In this document: one piece after another, positions 6,715 to 15,019 of the stretch
How positions within the stretch are numbered: position 1 is the first letter of the stretch
Layout: each line of letters begins with the position of its first letter
Assembly (NCBI GenBank): GCA_026416355.1
Contig: JAOAFH010000058.1
Location: 1 to 22,834, forward strand
DNA: 22,834 bases
Source of the DNA: Clostridiales bacterium
Lineage (GTDB): Bacteria; Bacillota; Clostridia; Clostridiales; Caloramatoraceae
Direction of reading: 5' to 3'
Program-made: the position numbers and the translations under genes
Notes under the pieces: model-generated
Told to the model about the DNA's origin: nothing
What the model saw: the letters and a program-made list of their open reading frames with translations, nothing else
Database searches by the model: none

Positions 6715-7764
6715 ATGCCATCTAGTGTAAATTATGAGGCAATAAATGCTAAATGTCATAGTATTTTAGGTCGAAGGCTTACAACGGAAGATTATAAAAA
6801 GCTATTAAATATGGGGAGTATAGTTGAGATTGCTCAATTTATAAAAGCAAACAGCATAGATTATAGAATATTTTTAAATGATGTTGATATAGGTATAGTT
6901 CATAGAGATGAATTAGAAAAAAAGCTTAAGATGGTTTTGATTTATTATATTGACAAAATAGATAACTACTTTAGTGGAGAATATAGGGATTTTTTCATGA
7001 CCTTCTATCTTAAATATGAGATATATGATTTAAAGAGAGTTGCAAGATTAATTCATATAGAAGGTGATGTGGAATCATTAAGTGATAGTTTAATTTTTGT
7101 TGATTATTATAAAAATATCAATGCATCAAGTATAGTAAAATGTAGATCTATTGCGGAACTAATTGAAGATTTGAAGGATACAATTTATTATCAATATATA
7201 AAAAACTTAATTGATGGAAACACAAAAGAAAATCTTTTCAGGTTTGAAATGGCACTCGATAAAGCATATTTTGCAATACTTCTTAAAAAAATGACAAAGC
7301 TATCTAAAAATGATAGGAAGGCATTTCTAGATATTTTCGCACCATTAGTAGATATGATGAATATTCAGTGGATTTATAGAGGTAAGAAATTTTATAATCT
7401 TTATCCTGATGAGCTTTTTAACTATGCAATTGAAGGATATGGGAAATTAAACTATACAAAAATAAAAGAACTATGTTATAGCAAATCAATTGAAGAGCTA
7501 GCTAGCCTAGTTACAAAAACTGATTATGCATTTATGTTAAAGGGGGATGATAAACAGGATATATTTATGGAAAGACGAATGAATAGATATATGTACTATA
7601 GATTAAAGGGGATAAAAGGTAAAAACAAAAGGGATATATCATTGGTATTAGCATTAATTGAGCTTATTGAGTTTGAAATAAGAGATATTATTTCAATAAC
7701 AGAGATGGTAAGATACAAAATTGAATATGAAGAATCAAAAGATTTTTTAATAAAGGCTGTCTAA
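6715..7764 (+). CDS. ntpC: V-type ATP synthase subunit C (central-stalk socket, d-like)
   Basis: The 349-residue subunit C (eukaryotic d) links the D/F central stalk to the c ring. It is a soluble helical protein of normal length, made of three similar helical bundles. It begins SSVNYEAINAKCHSILGRRLT, a typical N-terminus with 'N' and 'R' motifs, and later has ALDKAYFAILLKK. I chose ATG 6715: AGGTGA (6704-6709) sits five bases upstream and overlaps the previous stop. GTG 6706 and ATG 6709 are in-frame but fall inside that ribosome site. In Enterococcus ntpC comes after ntpE; here it is second, before ntpI. Confidence 0.88.
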   Translation: MPSSVNYEAINAKCHSILGRRLTTEDYKKLLNMGSIVEIAQFIKANSIDYRIFLNDVDIGIVHRDELEKKLKMVLIYYIDKIDNYFSGEYRDFFMTFYLKYEIYDLKRVARLIHIEGDVESLSDSLIFVDYYKNINASSIVKCRSIAELIEDLKDTIYYQYIKNLIDGNTKENLFRFEMALDKAYFAILLKKMTKLSKNDRKAFLDIFAPLVDMMNIQWIYRGKKFYNLYPDELFNYAIEGYGKLNYTKIKELCYSKSIEELASLVTKTDYAFMLKGDDKQDIFMERRMNRYMYYRLKGIKGKNKRDISLVLALIELIEFEIRDIISITEMVRYKIEYEESKDFLIKAV

Positions 7765-7779
7765 ATGCGGGGTGGTTGT

Positions 7780-9744
7780 ATGGCAGTTGCTAAAATGGAG
7801 TTTATAAATATTATTGGCCATATGGACATTTTAGATGAAATTGCTAAGAGAATCGTGATGTCATCTTCAATTCACGTGGTTAATGCAATGTCAGAAATAA
7901 ATGAGAATAATTTTCCTATTCTTCAAGCTAAGGATGATGTAGAAGCGCTAATTGATTATAACTATATAAGACCTTATCAATCTAAGGTAGATTTAAATGA
8001 AATAAACAAAATTTACAATAATTTGGTAGATGCTTTTGAAGTTAAAAAGAAATATAAGAAAAAGTATATAGAAGATGAATACACATTTAATTTAGATGTA
8101 GAAAAATTAAAGAAGATACATACAGAAGTTAATGAAGAAAATAGTCTCTTAATAAATCTTGAGAATGAATTTAAACAAATTTGTGAACTAGAAGGGTATA
8201 TAAAAAACATTAAAAATGTTGATGTTGATTTAAATGAACTCTTTAACATGAAATATATAAAAGTTGCGTTTGGTAAGCTTTCTTCATATAACATGGATAA
8301 ATTAAAGAAAAACTACGAAAATATATCAGCGATTGTTTTAAAGCTAAACCAAGATGCAGAGTATTCGACGATTATGGTATTTGTTCCAAAAGTTGTTGAG
8401 ATTGAAGTAAAAAGAGTATTAGATTCATTAGAATTCGAGGAGTTTGATTTTAGTATAAAGTTTAGTGGTACACCAATTGAATGGATTGAAGGAATAGAAT
8501 CTAGAAAAAATTATATAAGTAGAGAAATTAGCAAAATAAAAAATAAAATTAGAGAGGTTAAGGGAGAGTATCTGAACTTTATTGAAATGTTTTATTCAAA
8601 ATTACTTATGCAGACAAAGATTGAAGAATTAAAATCTAATCTAGCTTGTACAAATGAGTTTTTCTATATGAGTGGATGGATACCAATATTTAAAAAACAA
8701 TATTTTTTAAAGTGCCTTGGTGAGTTAGAAGAAAAATTGATAATTATTTATAAAGAAGATAAAAAGCTAAGAGAAGGTTTAGAGCCTCCTACATGTATTC
8801 ATAATGGATTTTTATTAAGACCATTTGAGGCTGTGGTTAAATTATATGGGATTCCTTCCTACAAGGAATTAGATCCTACATCATTTGTAGGTCTAAGCTA
8901 TATGTTCTTATTTGGCGCAATGTTTGGGGATGTAGGACAGGGGTTGGTGCTTTTAATACTTGGTTTAATATTAGAAAAGAAAAAAAGAAGGCCAAATTTA
9001 GGTGGGGTTTTAGCACGGCTTGGCATAAGTTCAACTATTTTTGGTTTCTTATATGGTAGTGTTTTTGGTTTTGAAGATATTTTACAGGCAATTTTAATAA
9101 GACCAATGGCGAGTATAGACAAAGTATTAATTTGGGCAGTTGTAATAGGTGTTTTAATGCTGTCAGTAGGGTTTATATACAATCTATTTAACTCATTTAA
9201 AAATAGGGATATTGAAAATGGGCTCTTTAGCAGAAATGGATTAGCAGGTTTAATTTTTTACTGGCTTTTGCTCTACTTAATTTATGTAAATGTAGAGGGA
9301 CTTGATACACCAATTCCTAAGGGTGCTATAACACTAATTTTAGTAACTTTACTGCTAGTTATGTTATTTAAAGAACCACTTACCAATTTAATAAAAGGGG
9401 TTAGACCACTTTATAGTGAATCTAAAACTGATTATTATATTGAGGGTGGTTTTGGTGTACTTGAAACACTGCTTAGTATGCTAAGCAATACATTATCATT
9501 TATACGTGTTGGTGCCTTTGCAATAAACCATGTTGGTCTTTTTATAGCATTTGAGACATTGGCTGAAATGATGTCCAATAATATAGAGAGCTTACTAATG
9601 ATACTTTTTGGTAACTTAGTGATAATTGGTCTAGAAGGTTTAATAGTCTTTATTCAGGGGCTAAGACTAGAGTATTATGAGTTATTTAGTAAATTTTTTA
9701 GTGGAACAGGATATGAATATAATCCAATAGAAATTAGATTTTAA
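7780..9744 (+). CDS. ntpI: V-type ATP synthase subunit I (a-type stator)
   Basis: This 654-residue subunit carries the ion half-channels next to the c ring. The N-terminal half (1-365) is cytoplasmic and coiled-coil rich. The C-terminal half has about seven or eight membrane helices starting near 370 (GLSYMFLFGAMFGDVGQG). Arg576 in SFIRVGAFAINH is the conserved arginine that faces the c-ring carboxylate, and another charged segment, QGLRLEYYELFSKFF, follows near the end. ATG 7780 lies four bases after GGGGTGG (7769-7775). An ATG touching the ntpC stop (7765) is in-frame but lies upstream of that ribosome site. Length and motif order are normal for the family. Confidence 0.93.
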   Translation: MAVAKMEFINIIGHMDILDEIAKRIVMSSSIHVVNAMSEINENNFPILQAKDDVEALIDYNYIRPYQSKVDLNEINKIYNNLVDAFEVKKKYKKKYIEDEYTFNLDVEKLKKIHTEVNEENSLLINLENEFKQICELEGYIKNIKNVDVDLNELFNMKYIKVAFGKLSSYNMDKLKKNYENISAIVLKLNQDAEYSTIMVFVPKVVEIEVKRVLDSLEFEEFDFSIKFSGTPIEWIEGIESRKNYISREISKIKNKIREVKGEYLNFIEMFYSKLLMQTKIEELKSNLACTNEFFYMSGWIPIFKKQYFLKCLGELEEKLIIIYKEDKKLREGLEPPTCIHNGFLLRPFEAVVKLYGIPSYKELDPTSFVGLSYMFLFGAMFGDVGQGLVLLILGLILEKKKRRPNLGGVLARLGISSTIFGFLYGSVFGFEDILQAILIRPMASIDKVLIWAVVIGVLMLSVGFIYNLFNSFKNRDIENGLFSRNGLAGLIFYWLLLYLIYVNVEGLDTPIPKGAITLILVTLLLVMLFKEPLTNLIKGVRPLYSESKTDYYIEGGFGVLETLLSMLSNTLSFIRVGAFAINHVGLFIAFETLAEMMSNNIESLLMILFGNLVIIGLEGLIVFIQGLRLEYYELFSKFFSGTGYEYNPIEIRF

Positions 9745-9759
9745 GGGGAGGAGATTTAT

Positions 9760-10176
9760 ATGTATTTATTTTTAGCTTTATCAATAATAATTGTAATATC
9801 AACAGTATCAATTGGAGTAGTTAAATTATTTAAAGGGGAAATAACCGACTCATATGGAATAAAAAAGGCAATAAAAGTTAATATATCTTCATTTATTCCT
9901 GTTTTAGCAGGGTTAATTATTACTATGATTCCACAGGTAGCACATGCGGCAGGTACAGAATCAACATCAGGTCTTGGATTTATTGCAGCAGGATTAAGTA
10001 CAGGACTTGCAGCCATAGGGGCAGGTTATGCAGTAGGCGCTGTTGGTTCATCTGCACTTGGGGCTGTTTCAGAGGATCCAAAGATTTTAGGTAAGACATT
10101 GATATTCGTTGGTCTAGCTGAAGGGATTGCAATATATGGTCTTATAATTTCAATAATGATTTTAGGAAGACTTTAG
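9760..10176 (+). CDS. ntpK: V-type ATP synthase subunit K (c-ring proteolipid) with N-terminal extension
   Basis: The 138-residue protein has a typical two-helix proteolipid hairpin at 70-138: glycine-rich helix GLGFIAAGLSTGLAAIGAGY, polar loop SEDPK, then helix two with the ion-binding Glu121 in LAEGIAIYG. Before it are two extra hydrophobic segments (1-21 and 43-60) ending in VAHAAG, which looks like a signal-peptidase site (after Ala63). Either the mature protein is about 75 residues or it keeps four helices with one carboxylate. Aligned to F-type Na+ c subunits, the Gln of helix one is Ala88 and the residues after Glu121 are Gly and Ile, so Na+ ligands are missing. AGGGGAGGAG (9744-9753) firmly supports ATG 9760. 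Confidence 0.92.
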   Translation: MYLFLALSIIIVISTVSIGVVKLFKGEITDSYGIKKAIKVNISSFIPVLAGLIITMIPQVAHAAGTESTSGLGFIAAGLSTGLAAIGAGYAVGAVGSSALGAVSEDPKILGKTLIFVGLAEGIAIYGLIISIMILGRL

Positions 10177-10187
10177 GAAGTGATTTT

Positions 10188-10496
10188 ATGAGAATTTACT
10201 TAATAAGTGACAACAAAGATACATTGCATGGATTAAGACTTGCTGGAATAAAGGGTGAAATAGTACATGAAAGGGCAGAAGCTAAACAAACATTAAATAA
10301 ACTAATTAAAGATAAGGAAATAGGAATTATTCTTGTAACAGAAAAGGCAGCGCTTTTAATAAAAGAAGAAATTAAAGATATAAAATTAAATAAACCATAT
10401 CCATTGATTGTAGAAATTCCAGATAGGCATGGTTCAAATAAGGATAATGATTATATAATGAGCTATGTTAAAAATTCAATTGGCATTAAGGTTTGA
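10188..10496 (+). CDS. ntpG: V-type ATP synthase subunit F
   Basis: This 102-residue Rossmann-like subunit binds subunit D in the central rotor stalk. Family landmarks are the start MRIYLISDNKDTLHGLRLAG, the strand IGIILVTEKAA, and the terminal PLIVEIPDRHG. Its length is normal. The ribosome site AGGAAGTGA overlaps the ntpK stop, and the next gene starts ten bases after its own stop. It is called F in most annotation and G in the Enterococcus ntp scheme. Confidence 0.92.
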   Translation: MRIYLISDNKDTLHGLRLAGIKGEIVHERAEAKQTLNKLIKDKEIGIILVTEKAALLIKEEIKDIKLNKPYPLIVEIPDRHGSNKDNDYIMSYVKNSIGIKV

Positions 10497-10505
10497 GGTG
10501 ATAAA

Positions 10506-11099
10506 ATGATTACCATTGAAGAAAAGATTAATCTTTTTACAAAATTGGTTCATGAAAAGGTTGAAAAGGAAAATAGAGAGGTAATAGTTCGTTTTGAAAA
10601 TGAATATGGAGAACTTTTAAATAACAAAAGAGTTGAATTTCAAAAAATTGCAGAGGATATGGAAAAAAGAGCAAACGAACAAATAGAAAAAGAAAAAAGA
10701 CAAAGGCTATCTAAGGCACATATACAAGGTAGAAGGACTTTACTTGAAAGAAAAAATAAAATATATAAAAAAGCAATAGAAGATATTTTATCTTCTATTG
10801 AAGGATTTAGAAACAATAAAGCTTATAGACAGTTTATTATTAGAAGCATAGAAAAGGTAATAAAAAACAATAAAATTGAACTATTGACAATTATGCTAAC
10901 TAAAAATGATTTTACTAGTTTAGAAACAGAAATTAAAAAAGCTTATAAGGATAATGTGGATATATTAATTGATGATACAATATTAGGTGGAGTAGTTATT
11001 TTTGACAAAAAAAATAATATTAAATACGATATGTCAATAAAAAACATAGTTGAAGAAAAGAGTGAAATGATTGGGGAAAAATTATTTGGCATGCTATAG
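10506..11099 (+). CDS. ntpE: V-type ATP synthase subunit E
   Basis: The 197-residue peripheral-stalk subunit has a charged N-terminal coiled coil (about 5-95, EKINLFTKLVHEKVEKENRE and onward). Its globular C-terminal domain (about 100-197) includes the conserved DDTILGGVVIFD, which contacts the top of A3B3. It is expected to pair with the first gene of the operon. The ribosome site GAGGTGAT starts at the ntpG stop. Length is normal. The order F then E is less common than E before F. Confidence 0.9.
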   Translation: MITIEEKINLFTKLVHEKVEKENREVIVRFENEYGELLNNKRVEFQKIAEDMEKRANEQIEKEKRQRLSKAHIQGRRTLLERKNKIYKKAIEDILSSIEGFRNNKAYRQFIIRSIEKVIKNNKIELLTIMLTKNDFTSLETEIKKAYKDNVDILIDDTILGGVVIFDKKNNIKYDMSIKNIVEEKSEMIGEKLFGML

Positions 11100-11110
11100 G
11101 TGGTGTTTTT

Positions 11111-12874
11111 ATGGGAGGTTCAATTGGAAAAATAATATATGTTAATGGTCCAGTTGTTAAGGCAAATAATATGAGAACATTTAAAATGCGTGAGATGGTT
11201 ACAGTTGGTGATAAAAAACTAATAGGAGAAGTAATATCTATAGATGGTGATATAGGAACAATTCAAGTATATGAAGAAACAACAGGACTAAAAATTGATG
11301 ATGATATAGTTTCAACTGGTAAACCATTGTCGGTTACATTAGGTCCAGGGATTGTAGGTAATATATTTGATGGAATTCAAAGACCACTTAATATTATTTT
11401 TGATAGTACAGGTAATTTTATTAAAGAAGGTATTGGTCTTGCAACCATAGATAAAAGTAAGAAATGGTTTGTTAAATTAACAAAAAAGAATGGTGACTAT
11501 ATACATGGTGGCGATATTTTTGGAGAGGTTGAAGAAACAAAACTGGTAAAACATTATTTAATGGTTCCACCAAATATTAAAGGCAAGATTGAATATATTG
11601 CAGATGATGGTGAGTATGATTTAAATACAACACTAATAAGGCTTGATAGTGGCGAAGAACTTAAAATGTATCAAGAATGGCCAGTTAGAATTCCAAGGCC
11701 TGTTAAAGAAAGAATGCCAATTCAAAAGCCATTAATAACAGGTCAAAGGGTAATTGATACATTCTTTCCCATAGCAAAGGGTGGTACTGCTGCAATACCG
11801 GGTGGTTTTGGGACAGGAAAAACAATGACGCAACATCAATTGGCAAAGTGGTCTGATGCTGACATAATTGTATATATTGGTTGTGGAGAAAGAGGAAATG
11901 AAATGACAGAGGTTTTGGAGGACTTTCCAAAATTGATTGACCCTTCTTCAAATCTTCCATTAATGAATAGAACAATACTTATTGCCAATACGTCTAATAT
12001 GCCTGTTGCAGCAAGAGAAGCATCTATATATACAGGAATTACAATAGCAGAGTATTTTAGAGATATGGGATATAATGTTGCAGTTATGGCAGATTCAACT
12101 TCTCGTTGGGCTGAGGCACTTAGAGAAATATCAGGTAGACTTGAGGAGATGCCTGCAGAAGAAGGATATCCAGCATATCTTCCATCTAGATTGGCTGAGT
12201 TTTATGAAAGAGCAGGTTATGTAAAAACATTAAATGAAAAAGAAGCTTCTGTAACAATAATTGGAGCAGTATCTCCAGCAGGTGGAGATTTTTCTGAGCC
12301 TGTAACACAAAATACAAAACGTTTTGTAAGTGCCTTTTTAGGATTAGATAGAAAACTTGCTTACTCTAGACATTATCCAGCTATAAATTGGCTATCAAGT
12401 TATAGTGGATACATTTCTCACCTAGAGGATTGGTATAGTGAAAATGTTTCAAAAGACATGATGAATTTAAGAGGTGAGATGCTTAAAATATTACAAGAAG
12501 AAAATAAACTACAAGAAATAGTTAAGCTTGTTGGAGAGGACGTCTTACCTGATGAACAAAGACTTATTTTGGAAACTGCTAAATTATTAAAGGTTGGGTA
12601 TTTGCAACAAAATGCATATCACAAGGATGATACCTATGTACCATTAGATAAACAATATTTAATGTTAAAGGTAATTGATAAGTTTTATAAAGAGGCACAA
12701 CAGGTTATAAAAATAGGTGTTCCTATTTCAACAATAAAAACTAGTGATATGTTTTATAAAATAATTAAAATGAAATATGAAATTCCAAACGATTATGGTG
12801 ATTTGTTTAATAAAATGTTAGAAGAAATAGATGAGTATTTCTTAAATCTAAAAAAGGCATATGAAGGTGATTAA
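11111..12874 (+). CDS. ntpA: V-type ATP synthase subunit A (catalytic)
   Basis: This 587-residue protein carries the nucleotide-hydrolysing or synthesising sites of the A3B3 head. The P-loop GGFGTGKT (231-238, Lys237) and the catalytic Glu260 in GCGERGNEM are intact, as is the ADSTSRWAEALREISGRLEEMPAEEGYP type block. The insert after the N-terminal barrel, the 'non-homologous region' (about 110-200), marks it as V/A-type and not F1 beta. AGGTGGTG (11099-11106), overlapping the ntpE stop, supports ATG 11111. All catalytic features are present, so the complex should be active. Confidence 0.96.
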   Translation: MGGSIGKIIYVNGPVVKANNMRTFKMREMVTVGDKKLIGEVISIDGDIGTIQVYEETTGLKIDDDIVSTGKPLSVTLGPGIVGNIFDGIQRPLNIIFDSTGNFIKEGIGLATIDKSKKWFVKLTKKNGDYIHGGDIFGEVEETKLVKHYLMVPPNIKGKIEYIADDGEYDLNTTLIRLDSGEELKMYQEWPVRIPRPVKERMPIQKPLITGQRVIDTFFPIAKGGTAAIPGGFGTGKTMTQHQLAKWSDADIIVYIGCGERGNEMTEVLEDFPKLIDPSSNLPLMNRTILIANTSNMPVAAREASIYTGITIAEYFRDMGYNVAVMADSTSRWAEALREISGRLEEMPAEEGYPAYLPSRLAEFYERAGYVKTLNEKEASVTIIGAVSPAGGDFSEPVTQNTKRFVSAFLGLDRKLAYSRHYPAINWLSSYSGYISHLEDWYSENVSKDMMNLRGEMLKILQEENKLQEIVKLVGEDVLPDEQRLILETAKLLKVGYLQQNAYHKDDTYVPLDKQYLMLKVIDKFYKEAQQVIKIGVPISTIKTSDMFYKIIKMKYEIPNDYGDLFNKMLEEIDEYFLNLKKAYEGD

Positions 12875-12875
12875 C

Positions 12876-14243
12876 ATGAGCAGAGAGTATTTAAGCCTTA
12901 AAAAAATAGAGGGACCTTTGGTTGTTGTAGAAGGGGTAGAAGGGGTATCATATAACGAAATTGTAGAGATAAAATTAAAAGATGGATTAAAGCATGGTAA
13001 GGTTGTTCAAATACAGGATGATGTAGCGGTTGTTCAAGTTTTTGAAAATACATCTGGAATGACGGTGGATGATGTTTCTGTAAAATTTACAGGAAGACCA
13101 CTTGAAATTAAATTATCTAGAGAAATACTAGGAAGAACATTTAATGGGATTGGTGAGGCTATAGATGGAGGAGGGCCAATATTTACAGGAATAAAGCTAG
13201 ATGTAAATGGTAGCCCTATTAATCCTGTTGCAAGAAGATACCCAAGAAACTATATACAAACTGGAATTTCAGCCATTGATACATTGACAACGCTAATTAG
13301 AGGACAAAAACTTCCTATATTTTCTGGTAATGGTCTTCCTCATAATAAAATAGCTGCACAAATTGTAAAACAAGCTAAAATTGCAGAGGGAGAAGGTGAA
13401 TTTGCAGTTGTTTTTGCTGCAATGGGAATAAAGCATGATGATGCCCATTATTTTATGAAAACATTTCAAGACTCAGGGGTACTAGATAGGGTTGTTATGT
13501 TTATGAATCTTGCTGATGACCCTGTTGTTGAAAGAATAGTCACACCAAGATGTGCTTTAACTGCTGCCGAATATCTTGCATTTTATGAAAACATGAATAT
13601 ATTAGTTATTATGACTGACATAACAAGTTATTGTGAGGCGCTTCGTGAGATTTCAGCAGCTAGAGAAGAAGTTCCAGGAAGAAAGGGATATCCAGGATAT
13701 CTATATTCAGATCTTGCAAGTTTATATGAAAGAGCAGGAATGGTGGAGGGTTCTAAAGGTTCAATTACACAGATACCAATACTAACAATGCCAAATGATG
13801 ACATAACTCACCCTATACCAGACTTAACAGGATATATAACAGAGGGGCAAATAGTATTAAGTAGAGAAATATTCCAAAAAAATATATATCCTCCAATAAA
13901 TATACTTCCGTCTCTTTCAAGACTTATGAAGGATGGTATAGGTGAAGGATATACAAGGGATGATCACCCAGATGTTGCAAACCAAATTTTCTCCTCATAT
14001 TCAAGGGTACAGGAGGTAATTGCCTTAGCACAGGTAATAGGAGAAGATGAGCTTTCGGATGTAGATAGAAAATATCTTGAATTTGGTAGGGCCTTTGAAT
14101 ATAAGTTTTTAACTCAAGGTTTTGAAGAAAATAGAGATATAATCAAAAGTTTAGAAATAGCTTGGGATATATTATCCATACTTCCTAAAAATGAGCTAGA
14201 TAGAATTAATCCTAAATTTATTGATGAGTATTACAGAGGGTGA
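12876..14243 (+). CDS. ntpB: V-type ATP synthase subunit B (non-catalytic)
   Basis: This 455-residue subunit alternates with subunit A in the head. It has the F1-like fold, but its P-loop is replaced by SGNGLPHNKIA (150-160), as usual for V-type B. It ends with the expected LPSLSRLMKDGIGEGYTR region, which supplies an arginine to the neighbouring catalytic site. ATG 12876 is preceded by AAGGTGA (12864-12870) lying within the end of ntpA and begins one base after that stop. An in-frame ATG at 12861 lies upstream of this site and would overlap ntpA. Confidence 0.96.
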   Translation: MSREYLSLKKIEGPLVVVEGVEGVSYNEIVEIKLKDGLKHGKVVQIQDDVAVVQVFENTSGMTVDDVSVKFTGRPLEIKLSREILGRTFNGIGEAIDGGGPIFTGIKLDVNGSPINPVARRYPRNYIQTGISAIDTLTTLIRGQKLPIFSGNGLPHNKIAAQIVKQAKIAEGEGEFAVVFAAMGIKHDDAHYFMKTFQDSGVLDRVVMFMNLADDPVVERIVTPRCALTAAEYLAFYENMNILVIMTDITSYCEALREISAAREEVPGRKGYPGYLYSDLASLYERAGMVEGSKGSITQIPILTMPNDDITHPIPDLTGYITEGQIVLSREIFQKNIYPPINILPSLSRLMKDGIGEGYTRDDHPDVANQIFSSYSRVQEVIALAQVIGEDELSDVDRKYLEFGRAFEYKFLTQGFEENRDIIKSLEIAWDILSILPKNELDRINPKFIDEYYRG

Positions 14244-14247
14244 TTAG

Positions 14248-14856
14248 ATGATTAATATAGCACCAACTAAATCTAATTTAATGAGTGCAAAGGCAACACT
14301 TGAGTTTTCAAAAAAAGGGTATGAACTTTTAGACCAAAAAAGAAACGTACTTATTAGAGAAATGATGGGGTATATAGATAGAGCAAAGGATATACAGGAA
14401 AAGATAAATAGAACATTTGAAGAGGCCTATGAAGCACTTCGTATGGCTAACATAACTTTAGGAGTATCAACAGTTGAGGAAATATCACATACAGTGCCCG
14501 AAAATGGAAACTTTAATTTGCTTTTTAAAAGCGTTATGGGGGTTGAAGTTCCTATTATAAAATATGATAAAAAAAATAAGGAGCCTGTTTATAGTTTTTA
14601 TCAAACTAACACAGCAATGGATGTTGCATTTATTAAGTTTTCAGAAATAAAATATTTAGTTATGGAATATGCTGAAGTTGAAAATGCTGTATTTAAACTT
14701 GCAATGGAAATTCGAAAAACACAAAAAAGAGCCAATGCCCTAGAAAATATTCAAATACCAAAGTATGAGGAAATAGTTAAGTTTATACAGGATGTACTAG
14801 ATGAAAAGGATAGAGAGGACTTCTTTAGACTAAAAGTTTTAAAGAAAAAATTATAA
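14248..14856 (+). CDS. ntpD: V-type ATP synthase subunit D (central rotor shaft)
   Basis: The 202-residue shaft subunit has long N- and C-terminal helices forming a coiled coil (about 8-70 and 125-190). It contains the family start IAPTKSNLMSAKATLEFSKKGYELLDQKRN and the near-terminal TQKRANALENI. It turns inside A3B3 and binds ntpG. Its ribosome site GAGGGTGAT overlaps the ntpB stop four bases upstream. It is the last gene of the operon, and a strong hairpin begins directly after its stop. Confidence 0.95.
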   Translation: MINIAPTKSNLMSAKATLEFSKKGYELLDQKRNVLIREMMGYIDRAKDIQEKINRTFEEAYEALRMANITLGVSTVEEISHTVPENGNFNLLFKSVMGVEVPIIKYDKKNKEPVYSFYQTNTAMDVAFIKFSEIKYLVMEYAEVENAVFKLAMEIRKTQKRANALENIQIPKYEEIVKFIQDVLDEKDREDFFRLKVLKKKL

Positions 14857-14926
14857 AAGTGCCACCCAGGTGAAAAGAGAAACGTGGATAAAATTTCCAT
14901 ACTTCCAATTCACCTGGGTGGCACTT
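14857..14926 (+). terminator. 70-nt extended hairpin at the end of the ATPase operon
   Basis: The outer arms 14857-14874 and 14909-14926 are perfect 18-bp inverted repeats (core GTGCCACCCAGGTG). Inside, 14879-14888 can pair with 14896-14905 (two mismatches, one wobble) around a 7-base loop. No T run follows, so it is not a standard rho-independent terminator. It may end or process the transcript or be a small repeat element. The GC-rich arms stand out from their surroundings. Confidence 0.6.
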
Positions 14927-14951
14927 GTTCAAATTGTCAGAAAATACCTCT

Positions 14952-14978
14952 TAAGTTTTCTTAATAATTATACGATAA
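14952..14978 (+). promoter_or_regulatory. SigD (sigma-28)-like promoter of the chemotaxis receptor
   Basis: TAAGTTTT (14952-14959), 11 bases, then TACGATAA (14971-14978) match the motility-sigma consensus TAAAGTTT-N11-GCCGATAA at 6 of 8 and 6 of 8 positions with exact spacing. Chemotaxis genes are the classic targets of this sigma factor. Confidence 0.6.
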
Positions 14979-15019
14979 AAATAATAAATTAACATATTTG
15001 AAGGGGAGCGACAAAAGCT

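Noticed and set aside
8013..8294. Minus-strand frame inside ntpI
   Set aside because: It is low-complexity Ser/Phe-rich sequence, the mirror of a Lys/Asp/Glu-rich coiled coil, with no ribosome site. The same holds for frames opposite ntpI (8898-9182), ntpK (9756-10016), ntpA (11703-11975) and the chemotaxis gene.
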